This document shows, piece after piece, positions 1 to 10,811 of a stretch of 64,000 bases of DNA. Position 1 is the first letter of the stretch, and each line of letters opens with the position of its first letter. The notes beneath the pieces are model-generated. The model did not search any database. It was given only the letters and a program-made list of their open reading frames with translations, and was not told where the DNA came from. Made by a program: the position numbers and the translations under genes. Source of the stretch: Ramlibacter montanisoli (lineage in GTDB: Bacteria; Pseudomonadota; Gammaproteobacteria; Burkholderiales; Burkholderiaceae_C); NCBI RefSeq assembly GCF_013087525.1, contig NZ_JABFCS010000001.1, forward strand, positions 3,534,001 to 3,598,000, read 5' to 3'.

Positions 1-4
1 CCAT
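1..4 (-). other. rplK: start codon of the next gene, probably rplK
   Basis: Reading the minus strand past nusG, an ATG lies at positions 4-2, preceded by AAGGAAAT as a ribosome binding site. Only the start codon and one more base are in the window. In proteobacteria the gene after nusG is almost always rplK (ribosomal protein L11), so the name rests on synteny alone. Confidence 0.4.
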
Positions 5-116
5 GTCTAGATTTCCTTGCGGGTGATAGCGCCTTGGCCTTGCGGCCTCGGCTCCCCGGGGTTGACGACTCTCTGTCTTTCAATCCGCGCCGAGTCGGGA
101 GGCGCGAACCGCTCGC

Positions 117-722
117 TCAGGTCTTCTCGACCTGGCTGAATTCCAGTTCCACGGGCGTGGCGCGACCGAAGATCGTCACCGACACGCGGACCTTGCTCTT
201 CTCGTAGTTGACTTCCTCGACCGTGCCGTTGAAGTCCGTGAACGGGCCGTCCTTGACGCGCACGTACTCGCCCACCACGAATTCGACCTTGTGGCGGGGC
301 TTCTCGGTGCCCTCTTCCATCTGGCCCATGATCTTGGCGACTTCCTCGTCGGAAATCGGCGCGGGGCGGTTCTTGGCGCCGCCCACGAAACCCGTCACCT
401 TGTTGGTGTGCTTCACCAGGTGCCAGGACTCGTCGTTCATGACCATCTGCACCAGCACGTAGCCGGGGTAGAAGCGGCGCTCGGAAGTGCGCTTCTGGCC
501 GTTCTTGATCTCGACGACTTCCTCGGTGGGCACCAGGATCTCGCCGAACATGTTCTGCATGCCGGCGCGGTTGATGCGCTCGCGGATGTTGCGCTCCACC
601 GCCTTCTCCATGCCGGAGTAGGCGTGCACCACGTACCACTTCAGGTCGGGGTTGGCGGCCTTGGCGGCGACGCCGGGGATCTCCGGCTGGCCTTCTGCGG
701 CGGCGTTTTCGATCTCGCTCAT
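117..722 (-). CDS. nusG: transcription termination/antitermination factor NusG
   Basis: The 201-residue protein has the NusG plan: an N-terminal NGN domain starting at about residue 27 ([16 protein letters not shown]), containing the conserved [12 protein letters not shown] segment, and a C-terminal KOW domain at about 145-175 ([19 protein letters not shown]). NusG binds RNA polymerase and links it to Rho, NusE or the ribosome. The ATG at 722 overlaps the secE stop by one base (TAATG), so the two are translationally coupled. About 20 residues before the NGN domain are Ala/Glu/Pro-rich. The reading frame is open further upstream, but that region belongs to secE in another frame. Confidence 0.97.
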   Translation of the reverse strand: MSEIENAAAEGQPEIPGVAAKAANPDLKWYVVHAYSGMEKAVERNIRERINRAGMQNMFGEILVPTEEVVEIKNGQKRTSERRFYPGYVLVQMVMNDESWHLVKHTNKVTGFVGGAKNRPAPISDEEVAKIMGQMEEGTEKPRHKVEFVVGEYVRVKDGPFTDFNGTVEEVNYEKSKVRVSVTIFGRATPVELEFSQVEKT

Positions 723-1105
723 TACTTCTTCCACCCCAGGATCAGGTCGTAGAACACCCATTCCAGGGTCTTGTCGGTCAGCCACAGGAACAGCGCCATG
801 ATCACGACGAATCCGAACACGTAGAGCGTCATCTGGATGGCCTCGCGGCGGGCCGGCCAGACGACCTTCTTCACTTCCTTGACCGAGTCGCGGCCGAAGC
901 CGATGAATTCCTTGCCGGATTCCGAGGTCAGGAAGACGGCGACCGCGGCGACCAGGCCGACGATCAGGGCGGCCCACTGGACGATCTGCCCCTGCTTGCC
1001 CAGCAGGTAGAAGCCCGCCAGGGAGGCGATCACCAGCGCAATGGCTGCGCCCACCTTGGCCTTGTCGGCGCCGGTGGAGACGGTTTCAACTTGGGTCGTT
1101 GCCAT
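722..1105 (-). CDS. secE: preprotein translocase subunit SecE
   Basis: This 127-residue inner-membrane subunit of SecYEG has three hydrophobic segments at about residues 17-33, 41-60 and 95-115. Before the last segment is the conserved cytoplasmic amphipathic stretch [16 protein letters not shown], the hallmark of SecE. The ATG at 1105 was chosen over an in-frame upstream ATG because MATTQVETV begins the conserved part and AGGAAA stands just upstream. It lies between tRNA-Trp and nusG, the classical order. Confidence 0.96.
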   Translation of the reverse strand: MATTQVETVSTGADKAKVGAAIALVIASLAGFYLLGKQGQIVQWAALIVGLVAAVAVFLTSESGKEFIGFGRDSVKEVKKVVWPARREAIQMTLYVFGFVVIMALFLWLTDKTLEWVFYDLILGWKK

Positions 1106-1201
1106 TGTTCGGGGCGTTTCCTGCTTCAAGAATTCGTGTCCACTCAAGACACGGAAGCCCGTCACTCGGACGGGCTTGGGTTGACGGGGGCGCCACTCAG
1201 G

Positions 1202-1277
1202 TGGCAGGGGCAGTAGGAATCGAACCTACAACCTTCGGTTTTGGAGACCGACGCTCTGCCAATTGAGCTATACCCCT
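1202..1277 (-). tRNA. tRNA-Trp (anticodon CCA)
   Basis: A 76-nt cloverleaf on the minus strand starts AGGGGTA and ends TGCCCCTGCCA, with the CCA end encoded. The anticodon loop CTCCAAA reads CCA. The T arm contains GGTTCGATTCC. It lies between tuf and secE, as usual in betaproteobacteria. Confidence 0.97.
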
Positions 1278-1372
1278 CCGGCAAAACCTGTTCTGGGGAA
1301 CCCGGCATTATGGCCGAATTCGCCAAGTCCGTCGAGACCAGGGCTTTTCAGCCCCGGCCCCGAAGACCGAGG

Positions 1373-2563
<1,191 letters not shown>

Positions 2564-2604
2564 TTTTTCGACTCCGAAAAAGTAACGATCACTACCCAAA
2601 GATG

Positions 2605-2679
<75 letters not shown>

Positions 2680-2717
2680 GAATTTCTTGTCGCCTGCGTA
2701 CCGGTCGATGCGATTCG

Positions 2718-2791
2718 TGGAGCGGGAGACGGGAATCGAACCCGCGTCATTAGCTTGGAAGGCTAAGGTTCTACCATTGAACTACTCCCGC
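2718..2791 (-). tRNA. tRNA-Gly (anticodon TCC)
   Basis: A 74-nt cloverleaf has acceptor stem GCGGGAG/CTCCCGC, encoded TCCA end and loop CTTCCAA giving anticodon TCC. It stands between tRNA-Tyr and tRNA-Thr. Confidence 0.97.
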
Positions 2792-2895
2792 GTCGGGGTC
2801 ATCCAACGGCTGTTCACCGAATGACGCAGGCGCCCTGGGCTGCCACTAACTCATCAACTGACACATCGCCGAGCTTCCGAAAAACGATGGAAGCC

Positions 2896-2981
2896 TGGTG
2901 GAGGAGGTTGGATTCGAACCAACGTAGGCGTAAGCCAACAGATTTACAGTCTGCCCCCTTTAGCCACTCGGGCACCCCTCC
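2896..2981 (-). tRNA. tRNA-Tyr (anticodon GTA)
   Basis: This 86-nt class II tRNA has a long variable arm, acceptor stem GGAGGGG/CTCCTCC, ACCA end, and the loop in GCAGACTGTAAATCTG giving anticodon GTA. It is the first gene of the tRNA-tuf-secE-nusG run. Confidence 0.97.
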
Positions 2982-2996
2982 GGCGGGGAACCTCGG

Positions 2997-3002
2997 ACTA
3001 TA
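2997..3002 (-). promoter_or_regulatory. candidate -10 element for the tRNA-tuf operon
   Basis: On the minus strand TGCTATAGT forms an extended -10 (TG, one base, then TATAGT, 5 of 6 matches to consensus) about 15 bases before the tRNA-Tyr 5' end. I see no convincing -35 box 17 bases further up. Position and match are visible; promoter activity is inferred. Confidence 0.45.
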
Positions 3003-3149
3003 GCACGATCCGACAGCCGGACGGCCTCCCGGGCTACGCCCCCAGAGGGAAACCGCCGTCAGCGACGGTGCGATCGCGGGCCTGAGACAAGCCTGACGGC
3101 AGCACTCGGTTGTCGCACCCAGGCGCACGGATGTTGCTACCGTGGTCCC

Positions 3150-4280
3150 ATGCACATGGTGAACCTGGCCCTTCAGGGCGGTGGCTCGCACGGCGCTTTC
3201 ACCTGGGGCGTGCTCGACGCGCTCCTGGAGGACGGCCGTATCGGATTCGAGGGACTCAGCGGGACGAGCGCGGGCGCGGTGAACGCGGTCGCGCTGGCCA
3301 GCGGCTGGGCGCGGGCCAAGGCCGGCGGACGCGACCCGCGCGAGGGCGCCCGCGAGAAGCTCGCCGGGATCTGGCACCGCGTCGGCGCGCTGGGCAGCCT
3401 GGGAACGCTGCAGCAGCAGTTCACCCGGATGCTCTGGGGCGGCCTGCCGCCCGAGCTGTCGCCCGGCAACCTCATCGGCAACGCGTGGCGCGGCGTGCTG
3501 TCGCCCTACCAGATGAACCCGCTGGACATCAATCCGCTGCGCAAGATGCTCGAGGAGGAGATCGACTTCGAGGCGATGGCAGCCCTGCGCGAACTGAAGG
3601 TGTTCGTCTCCGCGACGCACGTGAACACCGGCAAGGCGGTCGTGTTCACCGGCCGCCAGCTCGACGCGCGGGCAGTGCTCGCCTCCGCCTGCCTGCCCAT
3701 GCTGTTCCAGGCTGTGGAGATCGACGGCGAGGCCTACTGGGACGGGGGCTACTCGGTCAACCCGGCGCTGTCACCGCTGATCAAGGAGTGCGCGACGGCC
3801 GACCTGATGCTGGTGCAGATCAACCCGCTGGCCCGCGCGGACACGCCTAAGACTTCCGCTGACATCGTCAACCGGGTCAACGAGCTCACTTTCAACGCCA
3901 GCCTGCTCACGCAGATGCGCGCGATCGATTTCGTCAACCGGCTCGTCGCCGACGGTGCGGTCTCGCATGCGCGCTGCAAGAGCGTGCGCGTGCACCGGGT
4001 GGAGGGCGGTCCGGCGCTGGACGCCTATCCCACCTCCAGCCGCACCTCGGCCGACGGCGCGATGATCAACCGGCTGTTCGAGACCGGGCGCGAGGCGGGC
4101 GCCGAATGGCTCGCACGGCACATCCAGGCGATCGGCCATCGCGCGACCGTCGACATCCGCCGCGACTATCTTGACGACACGCGCCTGGAACTGCCGCTTC
4201 CCTCGGAGCCGGCGCCGCGCTCGATCGCCCGCGGCTTCCGGCCCTGGCTGGCGCGCCTGCTGCGGCAGCGGCGCGTCTAG
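3150..4280 (+). CDS. patatin-like phospholipase family protein
   Basis: The 376-residue protein carries the patatin catalytic set: the oxyanion glycine loop QGGGSHG (9-15), nucleophile elbow GTSAG (38-42, Ser40), and the dyad aspartate in DGG near residue 198. Such proteins are Ser-Asp lipid acyl hydrolases. No signal peptide is evident, so it is probably cytoplasmic or membrane-associated. The start is ATG at 3150, with a second ATG two codons on (MVNLALQGGG) equally possible. Its TAG overlaps the stop codon of the converging ung gene. The substrate cannot be told from sequence. Confidence 0.85.
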   Translation: MHMVNLALQGGGSHGAFTWGVLDALLEDGRIGFEGLSGTSAGAVNAVALASGWARAKAGGRDPREGAREKLAGIWHRVGALGSLGTLQQQFTRMLWGGLPPELSPGNLIGNAWRGVLSPYQMNPLDINPLRKMLEEEIDFEAMAALRELKVFVSATHVNTGKAVVFTGRQLDARAVLASACLPMLFQAVEIDGEAYWDGGYSVNPALSPLIKECATADLMLVQINPLARADTPKTSADIVNRVNELTFNASLLTQMRAIDFVNRLVADGAVSHARCKSVRVHRVEGGPALDAYPTSSRTSADGAMINRLFETGREAGAEWLARHIQAIGHRATVDIRRDYLDDTRLELPLPSEPAPRSIARGFRPWLARLLRQRRV

Positions 4281-4971
4281 AAGACGCCCGGCACGCCGCG
4301 CTGGACCAGCCAGTCGCGCGCGCGCTGGAAATGCCCGCAGCCCAGGAAGGGCACCGGCGGCCGCCGCGCCGACAGCGGCGATGGATGGTTGGCTTGCAGG
4401 ATGAGGACCTCGCGTCCATGGCGGGCCGCGGTTGCCTCGATCAGCGGCGCCTTGGCCTGCGCGTGCGCGCCCCACAGGAAGTACACGCAGGGCGACGCCG
4501 TGGCGGCGACCAGCGCAACCAGCCGGTCGGTGAGCGCCTCCCAGCCTTTCTTCGCGTGGCTCGCAGGCTTGCCGTCTTCCACGGTCAGGCAGGTGTTGAG
4601 CAGCAGCACGCCGTGGCGCGCCCACTCCACCAGCGAGCCGCTCTGCGGGCTGCAGCCCATTTCCTTGAAGATGTTCTTCAGCGAGGGTGGGTGCTTCACG
4701 CCGTCGGCGACCGAGAAGGCCAGGCCTTCCGCCTGTCCCGGGCCGTGGTACGGATCCTGCCCGATCACCACCGCATGCACCGAGTGCAGGGGCGTGAGCT
4801 CAGGGCACGCAGCGGATGCGGCGGGTAGATCACCGCGCCGGCCGCGAGCCGCTCGCGCAGGAAGGCAGTGAGCCGCTCACCTTCGGCGCTGGCCAGGAAT
4901 TCCTCGACGGGGCCGCGCCAGCCGGGCGCCAGCGGCCAGCTTTGCGGCGCCCACTCCGCGAGCCGGTCCAC
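4277..4971 (-). CDS. ung: uracil-DNA glycosylase, frame broken near 4800
   Basis: UNG removes uracil from DNA. The N-terminal part (GTG at 4971) ends AVIYPPHPLRAL. The next frame then carries ELTPLHSVHAVVIGQDPYHGPG with the catalytic GQDPYHG motif and, near the C-terminus, the NHPSPLS histidine loop. The junction at about 4798-4803 reads gagctcaggg on the plus strand, and one extra C restores a continuous family-like protein of about 231 residues. The GTG follows the trpC stop by one base, so it reads as the last gene of the trp operon. A one-base sequencing loss is more likely than a real mutation. Confidence 0.9.
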
Positions 4972-4972
4972 G

Positions 4973-5764
4973 TCAGGTGCCGAACAGCTCGGCGAGCGCC
5001 GCGCCCGGATCGTCCGCGCGCATGAAGGCTTCGCCCACCAGGAAGGCGTGCACGCCGGCCGCGCGCATGCGCTGCACGTCCTCGCGCTTGAGGATCCCGG
5101 ACTCGGTGACCAGCAGGCGGTCGGGCGGCACGTCCTTCAGCATCCCCAGCGTCGTGTCCAGGCTCACCTCGAAGTTGCGCAGGTTGCGGTTGTTGATGCC
5201 CACCAGCTTCGTCTTGAGCTTCAGCGCGCGCTGCAATTCCGCGGCATCGTGCACCTCCACCAGGACCGCCATGTCCATGCTGCGCGCCAGGGCCTCGAGC
5301 TCGGCCATCTGCGCGTCCGCCAGGCAGGCGGCGATCAGCAGGATGCAGTCCGCGCCCATGGAACGCGCCTCGTACACCTGGTAGGGATCGACCATGAAGT
5401 CCTTGCGCAGCACCGGCAGGTCGCAGGAGGCCCGCGCCTGCTTCAGGTAGTCGGCGCTGCCCTGGAAGAACTGGCGGTCGGTCAGCACGGACAGGCACGC
5501 CGCGCCGTGTTCCGCGTAGCTTTGCGCGATGTCGGCCGGGATGAAGTCCGCCCGCAGCACGCCCTTGCTAGGGCTTGCCTTCTTCACTTCGGCGATCACC
5601 GCCGGCTGGCCCGCGGTGATCTTCGCGCGCAGCGCGCCTTCGAAGTCGCGCGTGAGCACGCGGCTGAAGGCGTCCTCGCGCACGGCGTCCAGCGATTTCT
5701 TCTTCTTGGCGGCCGCGATCTCCTCGTGCTTGACCGCGACGATCTTGTCCAGGATGTCCGACAT
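4973..5764 (-). CDS. trpC: indole-3-glycerol phosphate synthase
   Basis: TrpC converts carboxyphenylaminodeoxyribulose phosphate to indole-3-glycerol phosphate in tryptophan synthesis. The 263-residue TIM barrel is intact, with the signature [10 protein letters not shown] after strand 1, [22 protein letters not shown] and VTESGI. The ATG at 5764 ([12 protein letters not shown]) lies one base after the trpD stop. It is a monofunctional TrpC, not fused to TrpF. Confidence 0.97.
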   Translation of the reverse strand: MSDILDKIVAVKHEEIAAAKKKKSLDAVREDAFSRVLTRDFEGALRAKITAGQPAVIAEVKKASPSKGVLRADFIPADIAQSYAEHGAACLSVLTDRQFFQGSADYLKQARASCDLPVLRKDFMVDPYQVYEARSMGADCILLIAACLADAQMAELEALARSMDMAVLVEVHDAAELQRALKLKTKLVGINNRNLRNFEVSLDTTLGMLKDVPPDRLLVTESGILKREDVQRMRAAGVHAFLVGEAFMRADDPGAALAELFGT

Positions 5765-5765
5765 C

Positions 5766-6793
5766 TCAGCCCGCCAGCGTCTTGGAGGCGACCACCAGCT
5801 GCTCCAGCTTCGCCTTGGCGGCCCCGCTTTCCAGTGCGCTACGCGCCTTGGCGATCCCTTCGCGGATGTCGGTCGCGACGTTCGCCGCATAGAGCGCGGC
5901 ACCGGCGTTCAGCACCACGATGTCGCGCGCGGCGCCGGCCTGGTTGTCCAGCACCTGGCGCATCAGCGCCAGCGACTCCTGCGGCGTCTCCACCTTGAAG
6001 GCGCGGTTGCTCGCCATCGGCAGCCCGAAGTCCTCGGGATGGATCTCGTACTCGCTGATCTCGCCGTTCTTCAGCTCACCCACCATCGTGGCGGCGCCCA
6101 GGCTCACTTCGTCCATGCCGTCGCGCCCGTACACCACCAGCGCGTGCTCGGCACCCAGCCGCTGCAGCGCCCGCACCTGGATGCCCACCAGGTCGGGGTG
6201 GAACACGCCCATCAGGATGTTGGGTGCGCTCGCGGGGTTGGTCAGCGGGCCGAGGATGTTGAAGATCGTGCGCACGCCCAGTTCCTTGCGCACCGGCGCC
6301 ACGTTCTTCATGGCCGGGTGGTGGTTGGGCGCGAACATGAAGCCGATGCCGGTCTGCTCGATGCAGCGCGCGATCGCCTCCGGCGACAGGTTGATGTTCA
6401 GCCCCATGGCTTCCAGCACGTCGGCGCTGCCGCTCTTGCTGGACACGCTGCGGCCGCCGTGCTTGCTCACCTTCGCGCCGGCCGCGGCCGCCACGAACAT
6501 CGAGCAGGTGGAGATGTTGAAGGTGTGCGAGCCGTCGCCGCCGGTGCCGACGATGTCGACCAGGTGCGTCTTGTCGGCGACGTGGACCTTGGTGGAGAAC
6601 TCGCGCATCACCTGCGCGGCTGCGGTGATCTCGCCGATGGTCTCCTTCTTCACCCGCAGCCCGGTGATCAGGGCGGCCGTCATCACGGGCGAGAGTTCGC
6701 CGCTCATGATCAGCCGCACGATCTTCAGCATCTCGTCGTGGAAGATCTCGCGGTGTTCGATCGTGCGCTGCAGCGCTTCCTGGGGGTGATCAT
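5766..6793 (-). CDS. trpD: anthranilate phosphoribosyltransferase, frame broken near 6784
   Basis: TrpD transfers phosphoribose from PRPP to anthranilate. Conserved motifs are [32 protein letters not shown] and NILGPLTNP. The first four codons (ATG at 6793, MITP) lie in another frame. Adding one base to the G5 run at 6782-6786 gives [20 protein letters not shown], the typical TrpD start, and a 342-residue protein. The gene follows the LysE-type exporter by 17 bases and abuts trpC. Confidence 0.93.
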
Positions 6794-6810
6794 GGGCGGC
6801 TCCTGGGTCT

Positions 6811-7492
6811 TTATCGGGAGGGATTGTCGGACAGGGCGAGCTTCAGCCCGAACGCGACGAACATCGCGCCGGCCACGCGGTCCAGCCAGTGCATGCCGCG
6901 CTGCACCGCGCCGTGGCGCGCCATCCAGGCGGCGGCGAGGGCCCATCCGGAATTGATGGCGATGCTGTTGACGTTGAAGAGCGTCCCCGAGCAGCACGAA
7001 GGCCAGCGCCTTGTGCTCCGTGTCGGGCGCGATGAACTGCGGCACGAAGGCGAGGAAGAAGATCGCGACCTTCGGGTTGAGGACGTTGGTGAGGAAGCCA
7101 CCGCGGAAGACCGCGAGGAGCGAGCGGTTCCCGTAGGCTGGCGGTGAACGCAGTGAACCCCAGCGCTGGGGTTCGGCTTCGCTCTCACCCCAGCCTACGG
7201 AAGGCACGCGCGCAAGCAGCAGGCGTACCCCGACGTACACCAGGTACGCCGCCCCGACCCACTTCAGCACCGTGAACGCCGTCGCCGACGCCGCCAGCAA
7301 GGCGCTGACCCCCACCGCGGCCGCAAACACGTGCACGAAGCACCCCGCAGTGATGCCCAGCCCCGCGACCACACCGGCGCGTGCTCCGGAACGCAAGGCA
7401 TTGCTCACGATGTACAGCACATCCGGCCCGGGCGTGAGATTCAGCAGCAGCCCGGCCGCGATGAACAGCACGAGGTTCTGCGCATCCGGCAT
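6811..7492 (-). CDS. LysE/RhtB-family amino acid exporter, frame broken near 6987
   Basis: A predicted inner-membrane exporter of about 226 residues with the family start [19 protein letters not shown] and conserved [21 protein letters not shown]. The frame changes at the C4 run at 6985-6988; on the far side it continues [20 protein letters not shown] to the stop at 6811. The cytoplasmic loop between the third helix and FRGGFL is lengthened by a palindromic repeat at 7131-7200 that is read through in-frame. It sits inside the trp operon between threonine aldolase and trpD, so an aromatic amino acid or threonine-related substrate is possible but unproven. Confidence 0.82.
7131..7200. repeat. 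palindromic repeat element, copy A (inside a coding sequence)
   Basis: This 70-bp imperfect palindrome runs from CCGTAGGCTGG to CCAGCCTACGG with centre CCCCAGCGCTGGGG. Related copies lie at 32247-32325 and 45799-45865. This copy lies in-frame within the LysE-family gene and is translated as part of a Gly/Ser/Arg-rich cytoplasmic loop. It may fold as a long RNA hairpin. Confidence 0.85.
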
Positions 7493-7499
7493 GGCGGCC

Positions 7500-8541
7500 T
7501 CAGGTGCGGAAGAAGGAACGGATGGCCGCGACGGCGCGATCCACGCCGGCCGCGTCTACGTCGAGGTGCGTCACGAAGCGCAGGCGGTACAGGCCGGTGG
7601 CCAGCACGCCCTGCTGCGCCAGGTGCTGCAGCAGCCCCGCCGAACGCTCTCGTGCGGGACCCACCAGTTCCACGAACAGGATGTTGGTGTGCGGCGGCTC
7701 CACCTGCAGTCCCTCGATGCCGGCCAGTCCTTCGGCGAGCCGGCGCGCCAGCGCATGATCCTGCGCCAGCCGCTCCACCTGGTGTTCGAGCGCGTATGTG
7801 GCCGCCGCGGCCAGCAGGCCGGACTGCCGCATCGCCCCGCCCGCCATCTTGCGGATGCGGCGCGCGCGGGCGATCAAGTCCCTGGAGCCGCACAGCGCGG
7901 AGCCGACCGGCGCCCCCAGCCCTTTGCTGAAGCACACCGACACGCTGTCGAACAGGCCGGCGATGCGCCGCGCCTCGCTGCGCGCGTCGCTGCCGTTGGC
8001 GGCCGCCTGCGCCACCGCGGCATTGAACAGGCGGGCGCCATCGAGGTGGGTCGCCAGGCACTTCGCTTTCGCCAGCGCGGTCGCCTGCTGCAGGTAGGCG
8101 AAGGGCAGCACCTTGCCGCCCAGCGTGTTCTCCAGCGCCAGCAGGCGCGAGCGCGCGAAATGCGGATCGTCCGGCTTGATGGCGGCCTCGATGTGCGCCA
8201 GCGCGAGGCTGCCGTCCGGCTGGTGGTCCAGCGGCTGCGGCTGCACGCTGCCGAACACCGCGGCACCGCCGCCCTCCCAGCGGTAGCAGTGCTGCATCTG
8301 GCCGACGATGTATTCGTCGCCGCGCTGGCAATGCGAGAGCACGCCGCACAGGTTGCTCTGCGTGCCGGTCGGAACGAACAGCGCCGCCTCGAACCCCAGC
8401 AGCGCGGCGATCTTCTCCTGCAGCGCATTGACGCTCGGATCGTCGCCGAACACGTCGTCGCCCAGCGGCGCTGCCGCCATGGCGGCGCATGCCGGCGGTG
8501 GGCTGGGTGACGGTATCGCTGCGCAGGTCGACGGGCTTCAC
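7500..8541 (-). CDS. ltaE: low-specificity L-threonine aldolase, frame broken near 8484
   Basis: A PLP enzyme cleaving threonine or allo-threonine to glycine and acetaldehyde. The start (GTG at 8541, [18 protein letters not shown]) is the family N-terminus; the rest lies in another frame from 8480 and begins [20 protein letters not shown]. The two join if two bases are restored in the ggcggcg stretch at 8481-8487. PLP-site segments are [13 protein letters not shown] and the lysine in [14 protein letters not shown]. The GTG overlaps the trpG stop by four bases. Its place in a trp operon is unusual. Confidence 0.9.
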
Positions 8542-9109
8542 GGCTTCTGCTCCAGGAAGTTCTTCAGCATCGCGTGTCCATGCTCGGTGAGGATGGACTC
8601 CGGGTGGAACTGCACGCCTTGCACCGGCAGGGTCTCGTGGCGCACGCCCATGATCTCGCCGTCGGGCGTCCAGGCCGTCACCTTCAGTTCCGGCGGGCAG
8701 CTCGCGCGTTCGATGGCCAGGGAGTGATAGCGGTTGACGGTGAAGTGCTCCGGCAGCCCCGCGAACACGCCCTCGCGGGTGGTGGTGATCTCGCTGGTCT
8801 TGCCGTGCATCAGCTGCTGGGCGCGCACGATCCGGCCGCCGAAGGCCGCGCCGATCGCCTGGTGCCCCAGGCACACGCCCAGGATCGGCAGCTTGCCGGC
8901 GAAATGGCGGATCGCCTCCACCGAGATGCCGGCTTCGGCTGGCGAGCACGGGCCGGGGAGATCACCAGCCGGTCGGGCTTCTTCGCTGCGATCTCCGCGA
9001 TGGTGATCTCGTCGTTGCGGTGCACCTCGACGGCGGCACCGAGCTCGCCGAAATACTGCACCAGGTTGAAGGTGAAGCTGTCGTAGTTGTCGACCATGAG
9101 GAGTTTCAT
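8538..9109 (-). CDS. trpG: anthranilate synthase component II (glutamine amidotransferase), frame broken near 8956
   Basis: TrpG supplies ammonia from glutamine to TrpE. It starts [20 protein letters not shown] at 9109 and carries the class I amidotransferase motifs [10 protein letters not shown] (nucleophile Cys) and VQFHPES (His/Glu). At 8955-8958 the G4 run needs one more base to give the family segment [15 protein letters not shown]; as given, the frame is lost there. The ATG overlaps the trpE stop (ATGA). It could also serve PabA, as many TrpG proteins do. Confidence 0.93.
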
Positions 9110-10624
9110 TCCAGGCCCTCCTCGACCACCTCGGATGCGCGCATCAGCGCGCGCGCCTTGGCTTCGGTTTCCTTCCATTCCAGCTCCGGCACCGAATCGG
9201 CGACCACGCCGGCGGCCGCCTGCACGTACAGCGTCTGGTCCTTGATGATGCCGGTGCGGATGGCGATGGCCACGTCCATGTCGCCTGCGTAACTGAGGTA
9301 GCCGCAGGCGCCGCCGTAGATGCCCCGCTTGTTCGGCTCCAGCTGGTCGATGAGTTCCATCGCGTGCACCTTGGGCGCGCCGGTCAGCGTGCCGGCCGGG
9401 AAGGTCGCCTTGAGCACGTCCATGTTGGTCATGCCTTCCTTGAGCAGGCCCTCGACGTTGCTCACGATGTGCATCACGTGGCTGTAGCGTTCCACCACGA
9501 AGGCCTCGGTCACCTTCACCGAACCGGTCTTCGCGATGCGGCCGATGTCGTTGCGCGCCAGGTCGATCAGCATCACGTGCTCAGCGCGCTCTTTGGCGTC
9601 GCCCAGCAGCTCCCGCTCCACCGCCTTGTCCACCTCCGGCGTCGCGCCGCGCGGCCGCGTCCCGGCCAGCGGGCGGATCGTGACCTTGTGGCCCTCCGGC
9701 GTCTGCTCGTGGCGCACCAGGATTTCCGGCGACGCGCCCACGACATGGAAGTCGCGCCCGTCGGCCGTGGCACCGGTGAAGTTGTAGAAATACATGTAGG
9801 GGCTGGGATTGAGCGAGCGCAGCGCGCGGTACAGCGACAGCGGCGACTCGGTATAGCGCTTCTTGATGCGCTGGCCCACCTGCACCTGCATGAAGTCGCC
9901 GGCCGCGATCAGCTCCTTGGCCCGCTCCACCGCCTTCAGGTAGTCCGCCTTGGCGAACTCGCGTTCCGCGGGGAAGGTCTCGGTCTGCCGCACCACCGGC
10001 GCGGTCACCGAGTACTTCAGCTGGTCCTTCAGTTCGCGCAGCCGGCGCTTGCCCGCGCCATAGGCCTCGGGCTTGCCCGGGTCGACATAGACGATGAGGT
10101 ACAGCTTGCCCGAGAGGTTGTCGATGACCGCCAGCTCCTCGCACTGCAGCAGCAGGATGTCGGGCGTGCCCAGGGTGTCCGGCGGGCAGGTCTTCTCCAG
10201 CTTCTTCTCGATGTAGCGCACCGTGTCGTAGCCGAAGTAGCCGGCCAGCCCGCCGCAAAAGCGCGGCAGCCCCGGGCGCAGCGCCACCTTGAAGCGCTTC
10301 TGGTAAGCCTCCACGAAGTCCAGCGGGTTGCCGGCGGCGGTCTCCACGACCTGGCCGTCGGTGACCACCTCGGTCTTCGCGTCGGCACCGAAGCCGCTGG
10401 CGCGCAACAGCGTGCGTGCAGGCAGGCCGATGAAGCTGTAGCGGCCGAAGCGCTCGCCGCCGACGACCGACTCCAGCAGGAATGAGCTTGCCGCCGCCCC
10501 TGGCGTGCGCCAGCTTCAGGTACAGGGAGAGCGGGGTTTCGAGGTCCGCGAACGCCTCGGCGATCAGCGGGATGCGGTTGTAGCCCTGCAAAGCAAGGCT
10601 CTTGAATTCCAGTTCGGTGATCAA
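9106..10624 (-). CDS. trpE: anthranilate synthase component I, frame broken near 10487
   Basis: TrpE makes anthranilate from chorismate. The large C-terminal part is whole, with [49 protein letters not shown] and [16 protein letters not shown]. The N-terminus ([20 protein letters not shown]) lies in another frame; the break at about 10484-10489 precedes [21 protein letters not shown] at 10624 is the likely start, because GGAGG stands seven bases before it and no ATG fits. A candidate leader peptide lies 98 bases upstream. Operon order is trpE-trpG-ltaE-exporter-trpD-trpC-ung. Confidence 0.94.
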
Positions 10625-10679
10625 GGGTGAGCCTCCACAAGCTCGGCGGCGATGGTCATGCCGCGGGAATCGGGACTGT

Positions 10680-10719
10680 GCCTCGGAACGAGGCGCGGGG
10701 GCACGGGAAGGCCCCGTGC
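10680..10719 (-). promoter_or_regulatory. two GC-rich hairpins between the candidate trp leader ORF and trpE
   Basis: Just after the leader-ORF stop, the minus strand carries GCACGGGGCCTTCCCGTGC (stem of seven pairs, 10719-10701), then GCCTCGTTCCGAGGC (stem of six, 10694-10680). They could take part in attenuation of trpE. Neither is followed by a U run, so a classical intrinsic terminator is not supported; a role in ribosome-coupled folding is only a proposal. Confidence 0.4.
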
Positions 10720-10721
10720 GG

Positions 10722-10805
10722 TCAGGAACGCACTTGGACAGGCTTGCGCCAGGGCCAGGCTCCCCGGTCGCTGCAACCTGTGATCATCGTGCGGTGGATG
10801 AACAT
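10722..10805 (-). CDS. candidate trp operon leader peptide (27 residues, two Trp codons)
   Basis: A short ORF starts ATG at 10805 ([15 protein letters not shown]) and contains Trp-Pro-Trp (codons at 10757-10755 and 10751-10749) before a TGA at 10722, 98 bases upstream of trpE. Two Trp codons in 27 is high for chance. A -10-like TACACT ends seven bases before the ATG and no Shine-Dalgarno is visible, so the transcript may be leaderless, as known for the trp leader of Sinorhizobium meliloti. The 10625-10958 stretch holds no other gene that I can see on this strand. Confidence 0.4.
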   Translation of the reverse strand: MFIHRTMITGCSDRGAWPWRKPVQVRS

Positions 10806-10811
10806 GGGGCC

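Noticed and set aside
3010-3060. Possible second repeat family near gggctacgcccccagaggg
   Set aside because: It has the look of a REP-like motif, but I find no second copy in this window.
10680-10694. Intrinsic terminator in the trpE leader
   Set aside because: The hairpin GCCTCGTTCCGAGGC is clear, but no U run follows it on the minus strand, so I list it only as a structure of possible regulatory use.
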